Below, one piece after another: positions 46,663-55,514 of a DNA stretch of 64,000 nt (positions are counted from its first letter, which is position 1; each line of letters starts with the position of its first letter). The notes below the pieces were generated by a model. It was not told the origin of the DNA, searched no databases, and was given only the letters and a program-made list of their open reading frames with translations. Source of the stretch: Laribacter hongkongensis DSM 14985 (GTDB lineage: Bacteria > Pseudomonadota > Gammaproteobacteria > Burkholderiales > Aquaspirillaceae). The position numbers and the translations under genes were made by a program. The stretch spans positions 1 to 64,000 of the forward strand of contig NZ_AUHR01000008.1 in the NCBI RefSeq assembly GCF_000423285.1, read 5' to 3'.

Positions 46663-47320
46663 TGACGTACTCCCGGCCATCAAAGCCATACCAGGCGGCA
46701 TAGCGGAAAGCCGCCCCCGCTTCCGGTTCGACAAACAGGGCCAGCCCTTCCACCGGCTGGTACAGGGCACCGTCAAAGTGGGCTGCAGCCCGGGCAAGCC
46801 ATGACGGGATGTCCACTTCGTCCAGCTGGCTGGTCAGGGTGAAATGGCAGCGATAGCACTCGAATACATACGGATACCCCCAGCGCCGGCACAGTTCGGC
46901 CTCGCGCGCCGACAGGCCGGTGCGCAGCGGTGCCGGTGCTGCCAGCGCATCCAGCGCCAGCAGCGCCGCTGTTGCCAGTTCTGCCACCTGCGACTGCCCG
47001 GATACCGGACGCAAGGCTGCAAAGCCGTTGAGCGTTGCAGGCGCCAGCGTCAGCCCGAACGTGGCAAAACGCCGGGCCAGCGTGCGGAGCGTGGCATGAA
47101 CGGCTGCCTCACTCGCACCTTCTGCAAGGGCGAACGGAGCACGCAGCGTGGCATGCCAGCCATAACGGGCAGCGGCAGCCACCCGGTCAGCATCGGCAGC
47201 AGACCACCCCGAAGGCAGAGCCACCGGCCGGTTCAGCCAAGCATCGCGCCCCAGCCAGGCCGAACCCAGTTGCCAGAAGCGGCTGGCCGGTGGTGGCGCA
47301 AGATAGACCGCGTAGCGCAT
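46652..47320 (-). CDS. DUF1045 phosphonate-operon protein (2H phosphoesterase type)
   Basis: A 222-residue protein of the family linked to C-P lyase operons (TIGR03223/DUF1045). Two H-x-T motifs, GWHATLRAP (His56, Thr58) and CHFTLTSQL (His159, Thr161), are the active-site signature of 2H phosphoesterases, which act on cyclic phosphates. No phnP gene is present in the cluster, so this protein may open the cyclic ribose phosphate produced by C-P lyase. That role is inference. Its ATG overlaps the phnF stop by one base. Confidence 0.82.
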   Translation of the reverse strand: MRYAVYLAPPPASRFWQLGSAWLGRDAWLNRPVALPSGWSAADADRVAAAARYGWHATLRAPFALAEGASEAAVHATLRTLARRFATFGLTLAPATLNGFAALRPVSGQSQVAELATAALLALDALAAPAPLRTGLSAREAELCRRWGYPYVFECYRCHFTLTSQLDEVDIPSWLARAAAHFDGALYQPVEGLALFVEPEAGAAFRYAAWYGFDGREYVNAD

Positions 47321-48048
47321 CAGCCTTCCTCCGCTTCCATGACCAGCTGGATCAGGTCACCGTTGAACCAGGTGATCCCGTACTGCACCGGCACGCCATC
47401 GGCATCGACGTTGAGCGATTTCACATGCAGCACCGGCCGGGTCTTGGGCACGTGCAGCAAGGTCTGGATTTCGCTGTCCGGCAGGCGCGCGGTCACACGG
47501 GTAAAGCGCCGGGTGTAATCCCCCACGCTCAGGCGTGCCAGCGTGCGGGTGACCGATTTCTCTTCGGCATAGAGGTCGGCAAACCCCGGCAGCCGTCCGG
47601 CCGGGAAAAATCCCAGCGAGGTATCCACCAGCCGCCCGTCCACCCGGCTGAGGGTCCGGATGCGGTACAGCAGGCTGCCCGATGCCACTTCCAGCAGCCC
47701 GGCCAGTTCGGCCGTGGCCGGCAGCGTGTCGCTGCTGATGATCTCGATGCTGGCGTCCAGGTTTTGCCGGGCCATGTTGCGCGAAAAGCGCGTGCGCCGG
47801 CTGATGGCATAGTCGATGGCATTGTCCTGCACGAACGTGCCGCGCCCCTGCTCCACCCGCAGCACGCCGCGTTCCACCAGTGCCGCCACGGCACGGCGGA
47901 TGGTGTGCCGGTTGACGGCGAACTGTTCGGCCAGTTGCATTTCGTTGGGCAGCCGCTCACCTGCCGCCAGACTGCCCTGGGCAATGGCATCGGCCAGCTC
48001 GTTTTCTATCTGGCGCCAGACTGCCACGCCGGAACCCCGCTCAATCAT
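47320..48048 (-). CDS. phnF: GntR/HutC-family phosphonate regulator PhnF
   Basis: A 242-residue repressor. The winged helix-turn-helix (about 10-75) includes LPNEMQLAEQFAVNRHTIRR and LRVEQGRGTFVQ. A UTRA ligand-binding domain follows (about 95-235). It is divergent from phnG, with a 140-base intergenic region that holds a candidate operator at 48147. A second copy of that operator precedes the transporter genes, so PhnF probably controls the whole regulon. Confidence 0.88.
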   Translation of the reverse strand: MIERGSGVAVWRQIENELADAIAQGSLAAGERLPNEMQLAEQFAVNRHTIRRAVAALVERGVLRVEQGRGTFVQDNAIDYAISRRTRFSRNMARQNLDASIEIISSDTLPATAELAGLLEVASGSLLYRIRTLSRVDGRLVDTSLGFFPAGRLPGFADLYAEEKSVTRTLARLSVGDYTRRFTRVTARLPDSEIQTLLHVPKTRPVLHVKSLNVDADGVPVQYGITWFNGDLIQLVMEAEEG

Positions 48049-48146
48049 GTTGTCTCCATCCAGCCCGGCCGGGCTGCCATCTGTTTGTCACGAAAAATTC
48101 ACCGTTCTGCGATGTGATGATGCCACCCCGACGATTATGATGGATA

Positions 48147-48163
48147 CGTCTATACGTTTATAT
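48147..48163. promoter_or_regulatory. PhnF-type operator between phnF and phnG
   Basis: CGTCTATACGTTTATAT, with GTCTATACGT and TA positions identical to the inverse of the site at 46014. It lies 26-42 bases before the phnG start; a TATGAT -10-like box is just upstream (48136-48141). Confidence 0.65.
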
Positions 48164-48188
48164 GAATTTTTTCTGAAGCGAGCGACCC

Positions 48189-48635
48189 ATGACGTGTGAG
48201 CCCCTCTCCCGCCAGCAGTGGATGCGCCTTCTGGCGCTGGCCCCTCCAGCCGAGCTGGACGCCCTGCTCTCTCCACTTTTGCCCGACGCCACCGCCTGCC
48301 GCTGGCTGCGCCGCCCGGAAACCGGGCTGGCCATGCTGCAAGGCCGTGCCGGCGGCACTGGTGCCCGGTTCAACCTTGGCGAGGCCAGCCTGACCCGCGC
48401 CAGCGTCAACGTCGGCGCCTTTACCGGCCATGCGTGGGTACTGGGCAGCCAGCCGCGCCACGCCGAGCTGGCCGCACTGGCCGATGCCCTGCTGCAAGAC
48501 CCGGCCCGCCACGCCACGCTGGCCGGACAGGTGCTGGCACCGCTGACTGCCACCCTGGTAGCCCGCCGCGCAGCCGAACGCCGCGAGGCCGCCGCCAGCA
48601 AGGTCGAATTCTTCACCATGGTGCGAGGCGAATGA
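48189..48635 (+). CDS. phnG: C-P lyase subunit PhnG
   Basis: A 148-residue subunit of the C-P lyase core complex (PhnGHIJ). Family features are the N-terminal LSRQQWMRLLALAPPAEL, the central RFNLGEASLTRASV and the C-terminal KVEFFTMVRGE. It is the first gene of the + strand operon, and its stop overlaps the phnH start. Confidence 0.93.
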   Translation: MTCEPLSRQQWMRLLALAPPAELDALLSPLLPDATACRWLRRPETGLAMLQGRAGGTGARFNLGEASLTRASVNVGAFTGHAWVLGSQPRHAELAALADALLQDPARHATLAGQVLAPLTATLVARRAAERREAAASKVEFFTMVRGE

Positions 48636-49213
48636 TGTTACAGCCGCAATTTGACAATCCTGTGCACGACGCCCAGCAGGTATTCCGCACCCTGCTCGCC
48701 GCCATGGCCGAACCTTTGCTGCCGCGCGCCCTGCCGGTCTTGCCGCCCGAACCGCCGGCCGACCTGCATCCGGCCACGGCTGCCGCCCTGCTCACCCTGC
48801 TGGATGGCGACGTCAGCCTGGCTGCAGATCTCGCCCCTGCCACGGCCGAATGGCTGCGCTTTCATACCGGCGTACGCTTGACGGACAGACCGGAGGAGGC
48901 CGATTTCGTGCTGGTACGCCGGGGGTGCGCCCTGCCGTCCCTGGCCAGCCTGCGCCAGGGCGAACCGGCCTATCCGGACCGTTCCGCCACCTTGCTGGTC
49001 GAAGTGGCCGGTTTTGCCGCCCGTGGCCCCATCGAAGGCAGCGGCCCCGGATTGGCCCGCCCGCGCCGCAGCAGCGACTGCGGACTGCCGCGCGAATTCT
49101 GGCTGGCCCGCCAGCAGGCCGAAGCCCGCTTCCCGCTGGGGGTCGACCTGCTGCTGTTCAGTGCCGGCGAAGTGATGGCACTGCCGCGTTCCACCCGGCT
49201 GACGGAGGTCTGA
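48632..49213 (+). CDS. phnH: C-P lyase subunit PhnH
   Basis: A 193-residue core subunit. The N-terminus FDNPVHDAQQVFRTLLAAMA and the GPGLARPRRSS segment are typical. Two Met codons are adjacent; the ATG at 48632 overlaps the phnG stop (ATGA). The long frame running from 48218 is an out-of-frame extension through phnG. Confidence 0.92.
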   Translation: MMLQPQFDNPVHDAQQVFRTLLAAMAEPLLPRALPVLPPEPPADLHPATAAALLTLLDGDVSLAADLAPATAEWLRFHTGVRLTDRPEEADFVLVRRGCALPSLASLRQGEPAYPDRSATLLVEVAGFAARGPIEGSGPGLARPRRSSDCGLPREFWLARQQAEARFPLGVDLLLFSAGEVMALPRSTRLTEV

Positions 49214-49216
49214 GCG

Positions 49217-50305
49217 ATGTATGTAGCCGTAAAAGGCGGTGAAACCGCCATCTCCCATGCCTGCGACCTGCTCGCACGGGCCCGCCGTGGTGATACGGCC
49301 GTGCCGGAACTGTCACTCGAGCAGATCCGCCAGCAGATGCGGCTGGCCGTGGCCCGCGTGATGCAGGAAGGCTCGCTGTACGACGAAGAACTCGCTGCCC
49401 TTGCCCTCAAACAGGCCGCCGGCGACGTGGTCGAAGCGGTGTTCCTGCTGCGAGCCTTTCGCACCACCCTGCCGCGTTTCGGTTATTCGCAGCCGCTCGA
49501 CACCGCTGCCATGCGGGTGCGCCGCCGGGTGTCCGGCACCTTCAAGGATGTGCCGGGCGGCCAGGTGCTCGGCCCAACGCCGGACTACACCCAGCGCCTG
49601 CTGGATTTCAGCCTGGCGGGTGCCGGCAGCCTGCCGCCGGTGCCGGACAGCGACATGCCGCTCGACGACACCCTGCCGCCGGTGCTGGACGTGCTGGCCG
49701 CCGAAGGGCTGATCGAGCCGGAATTGCCAGCCCCCGGTGATCCGGCTCCGGCCGACCTGACCCGGGCGCCGCTGATGTTCCCGGCCGACCGCGCCACCCG
49801 CCTGCAAAACCTTGCCCGGGGTGACGAAGGCTGGCTGCTGGGTCTAGCTTATTCGACCCAGCGCGGCTACGCCGAGAGCCACCCGTTTGCCGGCGAAATC
49901 CGCATGGGCGCTGTCGAAATCAGCTTTCAGCCGGAGGAGCTGGATTTCGCGCTGACGGTGGGCGAGATCATCCTGACCGAATGCCAGATGATCAACCAGT
50001 TCAAGGGCAGCGCCGATGTGCCGCCGCAGTTCACCCGTGGTTACGGACTGGCGTTTGGCGAGGCCGAGCGCAAGGCCATGGCCATGGCGCTGGTCGACCG
50101 CGCCCTGCGTGCCACCGAACTGGGAGAGCTGAACCAGGCACCAGCGCAGGAAGCCGAATTCGTGCTGTGCCACAGCGACAACGTGGAAGCCTCGGGCTTT
50201 GTCCAGCATCTCAAGCTGCCGCACTACGTTGATTTTCAGGCCGAACTCTCGCTCCTGCGCACCCTGCGTGCCGGATTCGATTCCCAACCGGAGGTTCGCC
50301 CATGA
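49217..50305 (+). CDS. phnI: C-P lyase subunit PhnI
   Basis: A 362-residue core subunit, the nucleosidase that with G, H and L attaches the phosphonate to the ribose of ATP. It starts MYVAVKGGETAISHACDLLA and contains LAYSTQRGYAESHPFAGEIR and GYGLAFGEAERKAMAMALVD. It begins 3 bases after phnH, and its stop overlaps phnJ by ATGA. Confidence 0.94.
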   Translation: MYVAVKGGETAISHACDLLARARRGDTAVPELSLEQIRQQMRLAVARVMQEGSLYDEELAALALKQAAGDVVEAVFLLRAFRTTLPRFGYSQPLDTAAMRVRRRVSGTFKDVPGGQVLGPTPDYTQRLLDFSLAGAGSLPPVPDSDMPLDDTLPPVLDVLAAEGLIEPELPAPGDPAPADLTRAPLMFPADRATRLQNLARGDEGWLLGLAYSTQRGYAESHPFAGEIRMGAVEISFQPEELDFALTVGEIILTECQMINQFKGSADVPPQFTRGYGLAFGEAERKAMAMALVDRALRATELGELNQAPAQEAEFVLCHSDNVEASGFVQHLKLPHYVDFQAELSLLRTLRAGFDSQPEVRP

Positions 50306-51162
50306 GCACCCCCTGCACCAGCCACCGCGCGTGGCAGTACAACTTTGCCTTTCTGGACGAACACACCAAGCGGATGATCAGGCGCGGCCTGCTGAAAGCG
50401 GTGGCGATTCCGGGCTATCAGGTGCCGTTCGGCAGCCGGGAGATGCCGCTACCGTATGGCTGGGGCACCGGCGGCATCCAGGTGACGGCCAGCATTCTGG
50501 GCGCGGACGACACCCTCAAGGTGATCGACCAGGGCGCGGACGACACCACCAATGCGGTGAACATCCGCCGCTTTTTCAGCCGGGTGGCCGGTGTTGCCAC
50601 CACCGAGCAGACGGCGGCCGCCAGCGTCATCCAGACCCGCCACCGCATTCCGGAAACCCCGCTGAAGGCAGGGCAGATCATGGTGTTCCAGGTGCCGGAG
50701 CCGGAGCCGCTGCGCACGCTGGAATCCAGCGAGGTGGAAACCCGCCAGATGCATGCCAACCAGGAATACGGGCTGATGCACGTCAAGCTCTACGAGGACA
50801 TCGCCCGCTTTGGCCATATCGCCACCAGCTACGACTACCCGGTGATGGTGAACGGCCGCTATCTCGCTTCGCCGTCGCCGATTCCGAAATTCGACAACCC
50901 CAAGCTCGACATGAGCCCGGCCCTGATGCTGTTCGGTGCCGGACGGGAAAAGCGCCTGTATGCGATTCCGCCCTACACCCGGGTGGATAGCCTCGCCTTT
51001 GACGACCATCCGTTTGAAGTGCAGCGCTGGCCGCATGCCTGCGCGCTGTGCGGCGACACTGGCAGCTATCTCGACGAAATCGTGACCGACAACGCCGGCC
51101 AGCGCCTGTTCGTGTGCTCCGACACCGACCATTGCCAGAGCCGGCAGGAGAATCCCGCATGA
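50302..51162 (+). CDS. phnJ: C-P lyase catalytic subunit PhnJ (radical SAM)
   Basis: A 286-residue enzyme that breaks the carbon-phosphorus bond. The four-cysteine pattern is intact: Cys247, Cys250, Cys272 and Cys278, spacing C-x2-C-x21-C-x5-C, as in E. coli PhnJ. The N-terminal RRGLLKAVAIPGYQVPFG, with the functional glycine region, is conserved. It overlaps phnI and phnK by ATGA junctions. Confidence 0.95.
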   Translation: MSTPCTSHRAWQYNFAFLDEHTKRMIRRGLLKAVAIPGYQVPFGSREMPLPYGWGTGGIQVTASILGADDTLKVIDQGADDTTNAVNIRRFFSRVAGVATTEQTAAASVIQTRHRIPETPLKAGQIMVFQVPEPEPLRTLESSEVETRQMHANQEYGLMHVKLYEDIARFGHIATSYDYPVMVNGRYLASPSPIPKFDNPKLDMSPALMLFGAGREKRLYAIPPYTRVDSLAFDDHPFEVQRWPHACALCGDTGSYLDEIVTDNAGQRLFVCSDTDHCQSRQENPA

Positions 51163-51929
51163 CGCCCATCCTTTCCGTCCGCTCGCTGGGCAAACGCTAT
51201 GGCCAGCGCTGGGGCTGCCGCGACATCAGCTTTGACCTCTATCCGGGCGAAGTGCTGTGCATCGTCGGGGAGTCCGGCTCGGGCAAGTCCACCCTGCTCT
51301 CCACCCTTGCCGGACGGCTGCCGGCCGATGCGGGCGAAGTCGGCTTTGTCGACCAGCATGGTACGCGCCACGACCTGATCCGGCTGGCCGAGGCCGACCG
51401 GCGCCGGCTGGCCCGGACCGAATGGGGCTTTGTCACCCAGCATGCCCGCGACGGGCTGCGCATGAACGTGTCGGCCGGAGCCAATGTCAGCGAACGGCTG
51501 ATGGCACTGGGCGAGCGCCACTATGGCGAACTGCGCGCCACTGCCGGGCACTGGCTGGACGAAGTGGAAATCGGTGCGGAACGGCTGGACGACACGCCGA
51601 ACCAGTTTTCCGGCGGCATGCAGCAGCGTTTGCAGATTGCCCGCAACCTTGTCACCCGGCCGCGGCTGGTGTTCATGGACGAGCCCACCGGCGGGCTGGA
51701 TGTGTCGGTGCAGGCGCGCTTTCTCGACCTGACCCGCCGGCTGGTCCACGACTTCGGCATTGCCGTGATCATGGTCACCCACGATCTGGGCGTGGCCCGC
51801 CTGCTTGCCCATCGCACGCTGGTGATGCAGCAGGGCGGCGTGGTCGAGGCCGGGCTGACCGACCAGATCCTCGACGACCCGCAGCATCCGTATACCCAGC
51901 TTCTGGTTTCTTCGATCTTGCAGGCCTGA
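51159..51929 (+). CDS. phnK: Phosphonate C-P lyase ATPase PhnK
   Basis: A 256-residue ABC-type ATPase that docks on the core complex rather than on a membrane permease. Walker A is [18 protein letters not shown], the signature FSGGMQQRLQIARNL and Walker B LVFMDEPTGGLDVS. The ATG at 51159 overlaps the phnJ stop. Confidence 0.93.
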   Translation: MTPILSVRSLGKRYGQRWGCRDISFDLYPGEVLCIVGESGSGKSTLLSTLAGRLPADAGEVGFVDQHGTRHDLIRLAEADRRRLARTEWGFVTQHARDGLRMNVSAGANVSERLMALGERHYGELRATAGHWLDEVEIGAERLDDTPNQFSGGMQQRLQIARNLVTRPRLVFMDEPTGGLDVSVQARFLDLTRRLVHDFGIAVIMVTHDLGVARLLAHRTLVMQQGGVVEAGLTDQILDDPQHPYTQLLVSSILQA

Positions 51930-51933
51930 TGCC

Positions 51934-52641
51934 ATGACCTTACTCATTGACGCCAACCGAATTGGCAAAACCTTTGTCCTGCACCAGCAGGGCGGCCTGA
52001 AGCTGCCGGTGCTGGCCGACGTGTCGCTGCAAGTGGCCGCCGGAGAATGCGTGGCGCTGACCGGCCCGTCGGGTGCGGGCAAAAGCACGTTCCTGAAAGC
52101 GCTGTACGCCAGCTATCTGGTGCAGAGCGGCAGCATCCGCATCCGTCACCGCGACCGCTGGGTGGACATGGCGCAGGCACTGCCGCACGAAGTGGTGGAA
52201 GTGCGGCGCGAAACCCTCGGCTACGTCAGCCAGTTCCTGCGGGTGATCCCGCGGGTGGGCGCGCTCGACATCGTGGCCGAGCCGCTGGTCGAACGGGGCG
52301 AATCCCAGGCCGCAGCCCGCCTGGTGGCCGGCGAATGGCTGGCCCGGCTGAACATTCCCGAGCGGCTGTGGTCGCTGCCACCGGCCACGTTTTCCGGCGG
52401 CGAGCAGCAGCGCATCAACATTGCCCGCGGCATGATTGCGCCGCGCCCGGTCCTGCTGCTGGACGAGCCGACGGCCTCGCTGGATGCCGGCAACCGTCAG
52501 GTGGTGATCGCGCTGATGAACGAAGCCAAGGCACGCGGCGCGGCGCTGGTCGGCATTTTCCACGATGAAGACACCCGCACGGCGGTCGCTGACCGCCTGT
52601 TTACCGTACCGTTGGTACGCGACGAGGAGATTCCCGCATGA
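51934..52641 (+). CDS. phnL: Phosphonate C-P lyase ATPase PhnL
   Basis: A 235-residue ABC-type ATPase. Walker A is LTGPSGAGKSTFLKALYASY, the signature FSGGEQQRINIARGM and Walker B LLLDEPTASLDAGN. It takes part in forming the ribosyl-triphosphate phosphonate intermediate with PhnGHI. It starts 4 bases after phnK and overlaps phnM by ATGA. Confidence 0.93.
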   Translation: MTLLIDANRIGKTFVLHQQGGLKLPVLADVSLQVAAGECVALTGPSGAGKSTFLKALYASYLVQSGSIRIRHRDRWVDMAQALPHEVVEVRRETLGYVSQFLRVIPRVGALDIVAEPLVERGESQAAARLVAGEWLARLNIPERLWSLPPATFSGGEQQRINIARGMIAPRPVLLLDEPTASLDAGNRQVVIALMNEAKARGAALVGIFHDEDTRTAVADRLFTVPLVRDEEIPA

Positions 52642-53780
52642 GCCAGCTGTTCAACCATGCCCGCCTGATTCTGGCTGACCGCGTGATCGAGCGTGGAGCA
52701 CTGGAAACCGTCAACGGGGTGATTACCGCCATTCACGAGCAACCGCTGCCGGAAGGGTGCGGTCTGGACCTGGGCGGGGATGACCTGATTCCCGGGCTGG
52801 TGGAAGTCCATACCGACAATCTGGAAAAACACCTGATGCCGCGCAACGGCGTGCTGTGGCCGATGTTGCCGGCTGTCATCACCCACGATGCGCAGTGCGT
52901 GGCGGCCGGCATCACCACCGTGCTGGATGCCCTGTCCGTCGGCGATCTGGAAGGTGAAAGCGTACGGCTGGAAACCCTTCACACCGCCTTTGCCGCCATC
53001 AATGCCGGCCAGGAAGCCGGCGTGTTCCGCGCCGACCACCTGATCCACCTGCGCTGCGAACTGGCCTATCCAGACTTGCTGGCCGAACTGGCCCCGCTGA
53101 TCGACCATCCGGCCGTCCGGCTGCTGTCGGTCATGGACCACACGCCGGGGCAGCGCCAGTACCGCGATCTGGCGCAATACAAAAAGTATTACGCCAAGAA
53201 GAAAGTGAACTGGACGGACGACACTTTCGAGGCGGCCGTGGCGGAGCGCCGCGCCATGCAGGCCCGCCATGCAGACACGCACAATGCGGCGGTGGTGGAA
53301 ATGGCACGGGTGCGCGGCATCGCGCTGGCCAGCCATGACGATACCGACCCGGCGCACATCGAGCTGGCCTGCCAGGACGGTGTGGTGATTTCGGAATTCC
53401 CGACGACCCGGGCTGCGGCTGCCGCAGCGCACGAGGCAGGACTGTGGACGGTAATGGGGGCACCCAACGTGGTGCGGGGTGGCTCGCACTCGGGCAATGT
53501 TGCGGCGGTGGAACTGGCCCGCGCCGGATTGCTCGATATCCTCTCCAGCGACTATGTGCCGGCTAGCCTGCTGCACGCGGCGTACCTGTTGCAGGAACAG
53601 GCCAGCTGGACACTGCCGGCCGCCATTGCCACCGTCAGCCGCACGCCGGCCCGTGCCATCGGACTGGCCGACCGGGGTGAAATTGCCGTGGGCCAGCGGG
53701 CGGACCTGGTGCGGGTACGCGCCCATGCCGACACACCACTGGTGCAGGGCGTGTGGAAACAGGGGCGGCAGGTTTTCTGA
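52638..53780 (+). CDS. phnM: Alpha-D-ribose 1-methylphosphonate 5-triphosphate diphosphatase PhnM
   Basis: A 380-residue amidohydrolase-fold enzyme that removes pyrophosphate before C-P cleavage. Metal-site motifs are LVEVHTDNLEKHLMPRNGV, SVMDHTPGQRQYRD and LASHDDTDPAHIELA. It is the last gene of the operon; phnN lies on the opposite strand at 46.1 kb. Confidence 0.93.
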   Translation: MSQLFNHARLILADRVIERGALETVNGVITAIHEQPLPEGCGLDLGGDDLIPGLVEVHTDNLEKHLMPRNGVLWPMLPAVITHDAQCVAAGITTVLDALSVGDLEGESVRLETLHTAFAAINAGQEAGVFRADHLIHLRCELAYPDLLAELAPLIDHPAVRLLSVMDHTPGQRQYRDLAQYKKYYAKKKVNWTDDTFEAAVAERRAMQARHADTHNAAVVEMARVRGIALASHDDTDPAHIELACQDGVVISEFPTTRAAAAAAHEAGLWTVMGAPNVVRGGSHSGNVAAVELARAGLLDILSSDYVPASLLHAAYLLQEQASWTLPAAIATVSRTPARAIGLADRGEIAVGQRADLVRVRAHADTPLVQGVWKQGRQVF

Positions 53781-53789
53781 TAACGACTC

Positions 53790-53818
53790 CCGGATTCAGG
53801 CATCCCGCCTGAATCCGG
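53790..53818 (+). terminator. Hairpin after phnM
   Basis: A perfect 11-bp stem (CCGGATTCAGG/CCTGAATCCGG) with a 7-base loop just after the phnM stop. There is no T tract, so it may act as a message-end stabiliser rather than a classic terminator. Confidence 0.5.
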
Positions 53819-53877
53819 AGCAGGCACAAGTACCTGTCGCACGGGTGATTGCGTCTGCTCCGGCACGTATCCTGTCT

Positions 53878-54498
53878 TCAGAAACGGCGTACGCAGCCGG
53901 TTACCACGCCCCAGATCACCAGCTCCTGCTCGTAGCTGGGCACGATGTCGGGGTAATCGGGATTGGCTGCCTTAAGGATGACCCGTCCGCCCTGCCGTTG
54001 CAGGCGCTTAACGGTAAATTCGCCTTCTATGGCTGCCACAACGATGTCGCCGCTGGACGGAGTCCGGCTTTTGTCGACCACCAGGATGTCGCCGTCAAAC
54101 ACATGGGCACCGGTCATCGACTCTCCTTTGGCCCGGACCAGAAAAGTGGAAGGCGCGTCGTCGATCAGGTAGTGGTTGAGATCCAGCGTGTCTTCGACAT
54201 AGTCATCTGCCGGGCTGGGCATGCCGGCGCGCACGCCAGCGGCATGCAACGGCATACCCAGCACCGGTGCCAGTCTGGCTGGCAGCAGTACTTCGCCCGG
54301 ATATTGCCCGGCCAGTTCCTCAATGCTGGCGAGCCGGGCCGCCTGCCGTGCCTTGACCAGCGTGATGACCGCCTCCTTGTCCTCTACCGGCACCCGGATC
54401 TGGGTCAAAGGCTCGGAGGTATCAATGCGACCGGAGCCTGCCGGCCGCCCGGCGCCTGCCCGGGCGCCGCCACGCCCGGGTTTGTCTGGTGAATGCAT
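53878..54498 (-). CDS. UmuD-like S24 autopeptidase with N-terminal extension
   Basis: A 206-residue protein. Residues about 92-206 are a full UmuD/LexA-type self-cleaving domain: cleavage site Ala91-Gly92 followed by MPSPADDYVEDTLDLNHYLI, nucleophile Ser127 in AKGESMTG and Lys164 in FTVKRL, spaced 37 residues as in E. coli UmuD. Residues 1-90 are an extra domain with a basic Gly/Arg start (GRGGARAGAGRPAGSG) and a ribbon-helix-helix-like stretch (LTQIRVPVEDKEAVITLVKA). UmuD normally has only about 24 residues before the cleavage site. No umuC is nearby. It may act as a regulator cleaved under SOS conditions. Confidence 0.82.
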   Translation of the reverse strand: MHSPDKPGRGGARAGAGRPAGSGRIDTSEPLTQIRVPVEDKEAVITLVKARQAARLASIEELAGQYPGEVLLPARLAPVLGMPLHAAGVRAGMPSPADDYVEDTLDLNHYLIDDAPSTFLVRAKGESMTGAHVFDGDILVVDKSRTPSSGDIVVAAIEGEFTVKRLQRQGGRVILKAANPDYPDIVPSYEQELVIWGVVTGCVRRF

Positions 54499-54974
54499 GT
54501 ATGTTTCCCCACTGGTCGAGTCGTTTTATGATTATTGCACCATATATCAAAAAAGACCAGAAGTTCGTGGAAACCAGGGGCCGTCCAACAGCTATCAGAC
54601 AACCCGGCGGATCGTGACCTGCATATGCTTTGCCCAGCAAGGAATCCCGTACGGACACGCCGTATCGGCCACTGATGCAATGATGCCACTCGCCAGGCAT
54701 CAACCCGTATGGCCGAATAAAAAAACCGTTCTTGTTTATTCGGCCAACAAGACCCACCACATGCACGCATCATTCGAAACATATTGAATAACCAGCATGA
54801 TTTATTAACATTTTATATTGTTTAGCCACCACCAATTCATATGGAATTTTTAACAATCCATGAATATGGGCGTATTGTCCTGGATTGTTTGATTGGTTAA
54901 TATTTTAACGACCGCGGCATATGAAGACATGCCGAGCATAAATAAAAACTATCCGAACCATCAAGGCAGGCAGC
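54499..54974. other. 476 bases upstream of the UmuD-like gene, no gene seen
   Basis: A - strand promoter for the UmuD-like gene is likely about 50 bases before its start (TTGATA, 16 bases, TAAAAC). From about 54700 the DNA becomes markedly AT-rich and holds only short frames without ribosome binding sites. Confidence 0.5.
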
Positions 54975-55514
54975 ATGTTTCCAAGTATCTATTTAACCGT
55001 CAGTTTTCTTGCATGGCCATTCAGCAGTCTTTGCATATGGTGCATATTTTACTCTGGACACGGAAACAGCAAAAAAAGTTACATCAAGTCAGCTGCATAT
55101 GGCGTCATACCCATCTTGTTGTTCCTGATTGTGATCCAGATGAAATTGAATGCAATTGAATCAAGCCTTCCACCAGTATCAGAAATGGAAAACCAGGAAC
55201 AATACGATCAACCAGGCAAAGAGAACAAGCTGACACATGAGGTCAACGTAGTAAATGACCAGAAAATCACAACAGGGTCGTGCATTGAGCTGAATACGGA
55301 AGGCAATGCAACTCCATGGGCTAAAAAAAGCTCATGCTTTCACGAGTTTTCAGAGCTGATCCGCGGGAAAATCGACGATCCGGAACAGACTACGGCCGAG
55401 CTTATTTCATTGGCGGTAAAAAGTCCGTCCAGCCATGGCGTATTGTCAACAAGCTCAATACACCTGTCGGTCAAGGCGCCCGGAGTCTTTACGATTACAG
55501 AGAAAAACCGATAA
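54975..55514 (+). CDS. Hypothetical membrane protein in AT-rich DNA
   Basis: A 179-residue frame from an ATG with AGG upstream. Two transmembrane helices (about 5-27, and 38-56, AAYGVIPILLFLIVIQM) are followed by a soluble, charged region of about 120 residues. I do not recognise it. A second frame (from 55334, 104 codons, with YFIGGKKSVQPWRIVNKL) overlaps its 3' part and looks at least as protein-like, so the real gene may have suffered a frameshift near 55.35-55.40 kb. Base composition is far below that of the flanking phn and kdp genes, suggesting acquired DNA. Confidence 0.5.
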   Translation: MFPSIYLTVSFLAWPFSSLCIWCIFYSGHGNSKKSYIKSAAYGVIPILLFLIVIQMKLNAIESSLPPVSEMENQEQYDQPGKENKLTHEVNVVNDQKITTGSCIELNTEGNATPWAKKSSCFHEFSELIRGKIDDPEQTTAELISLAVKSPSSHGVLSTSSIHLSVKAPGVFTITEKNR

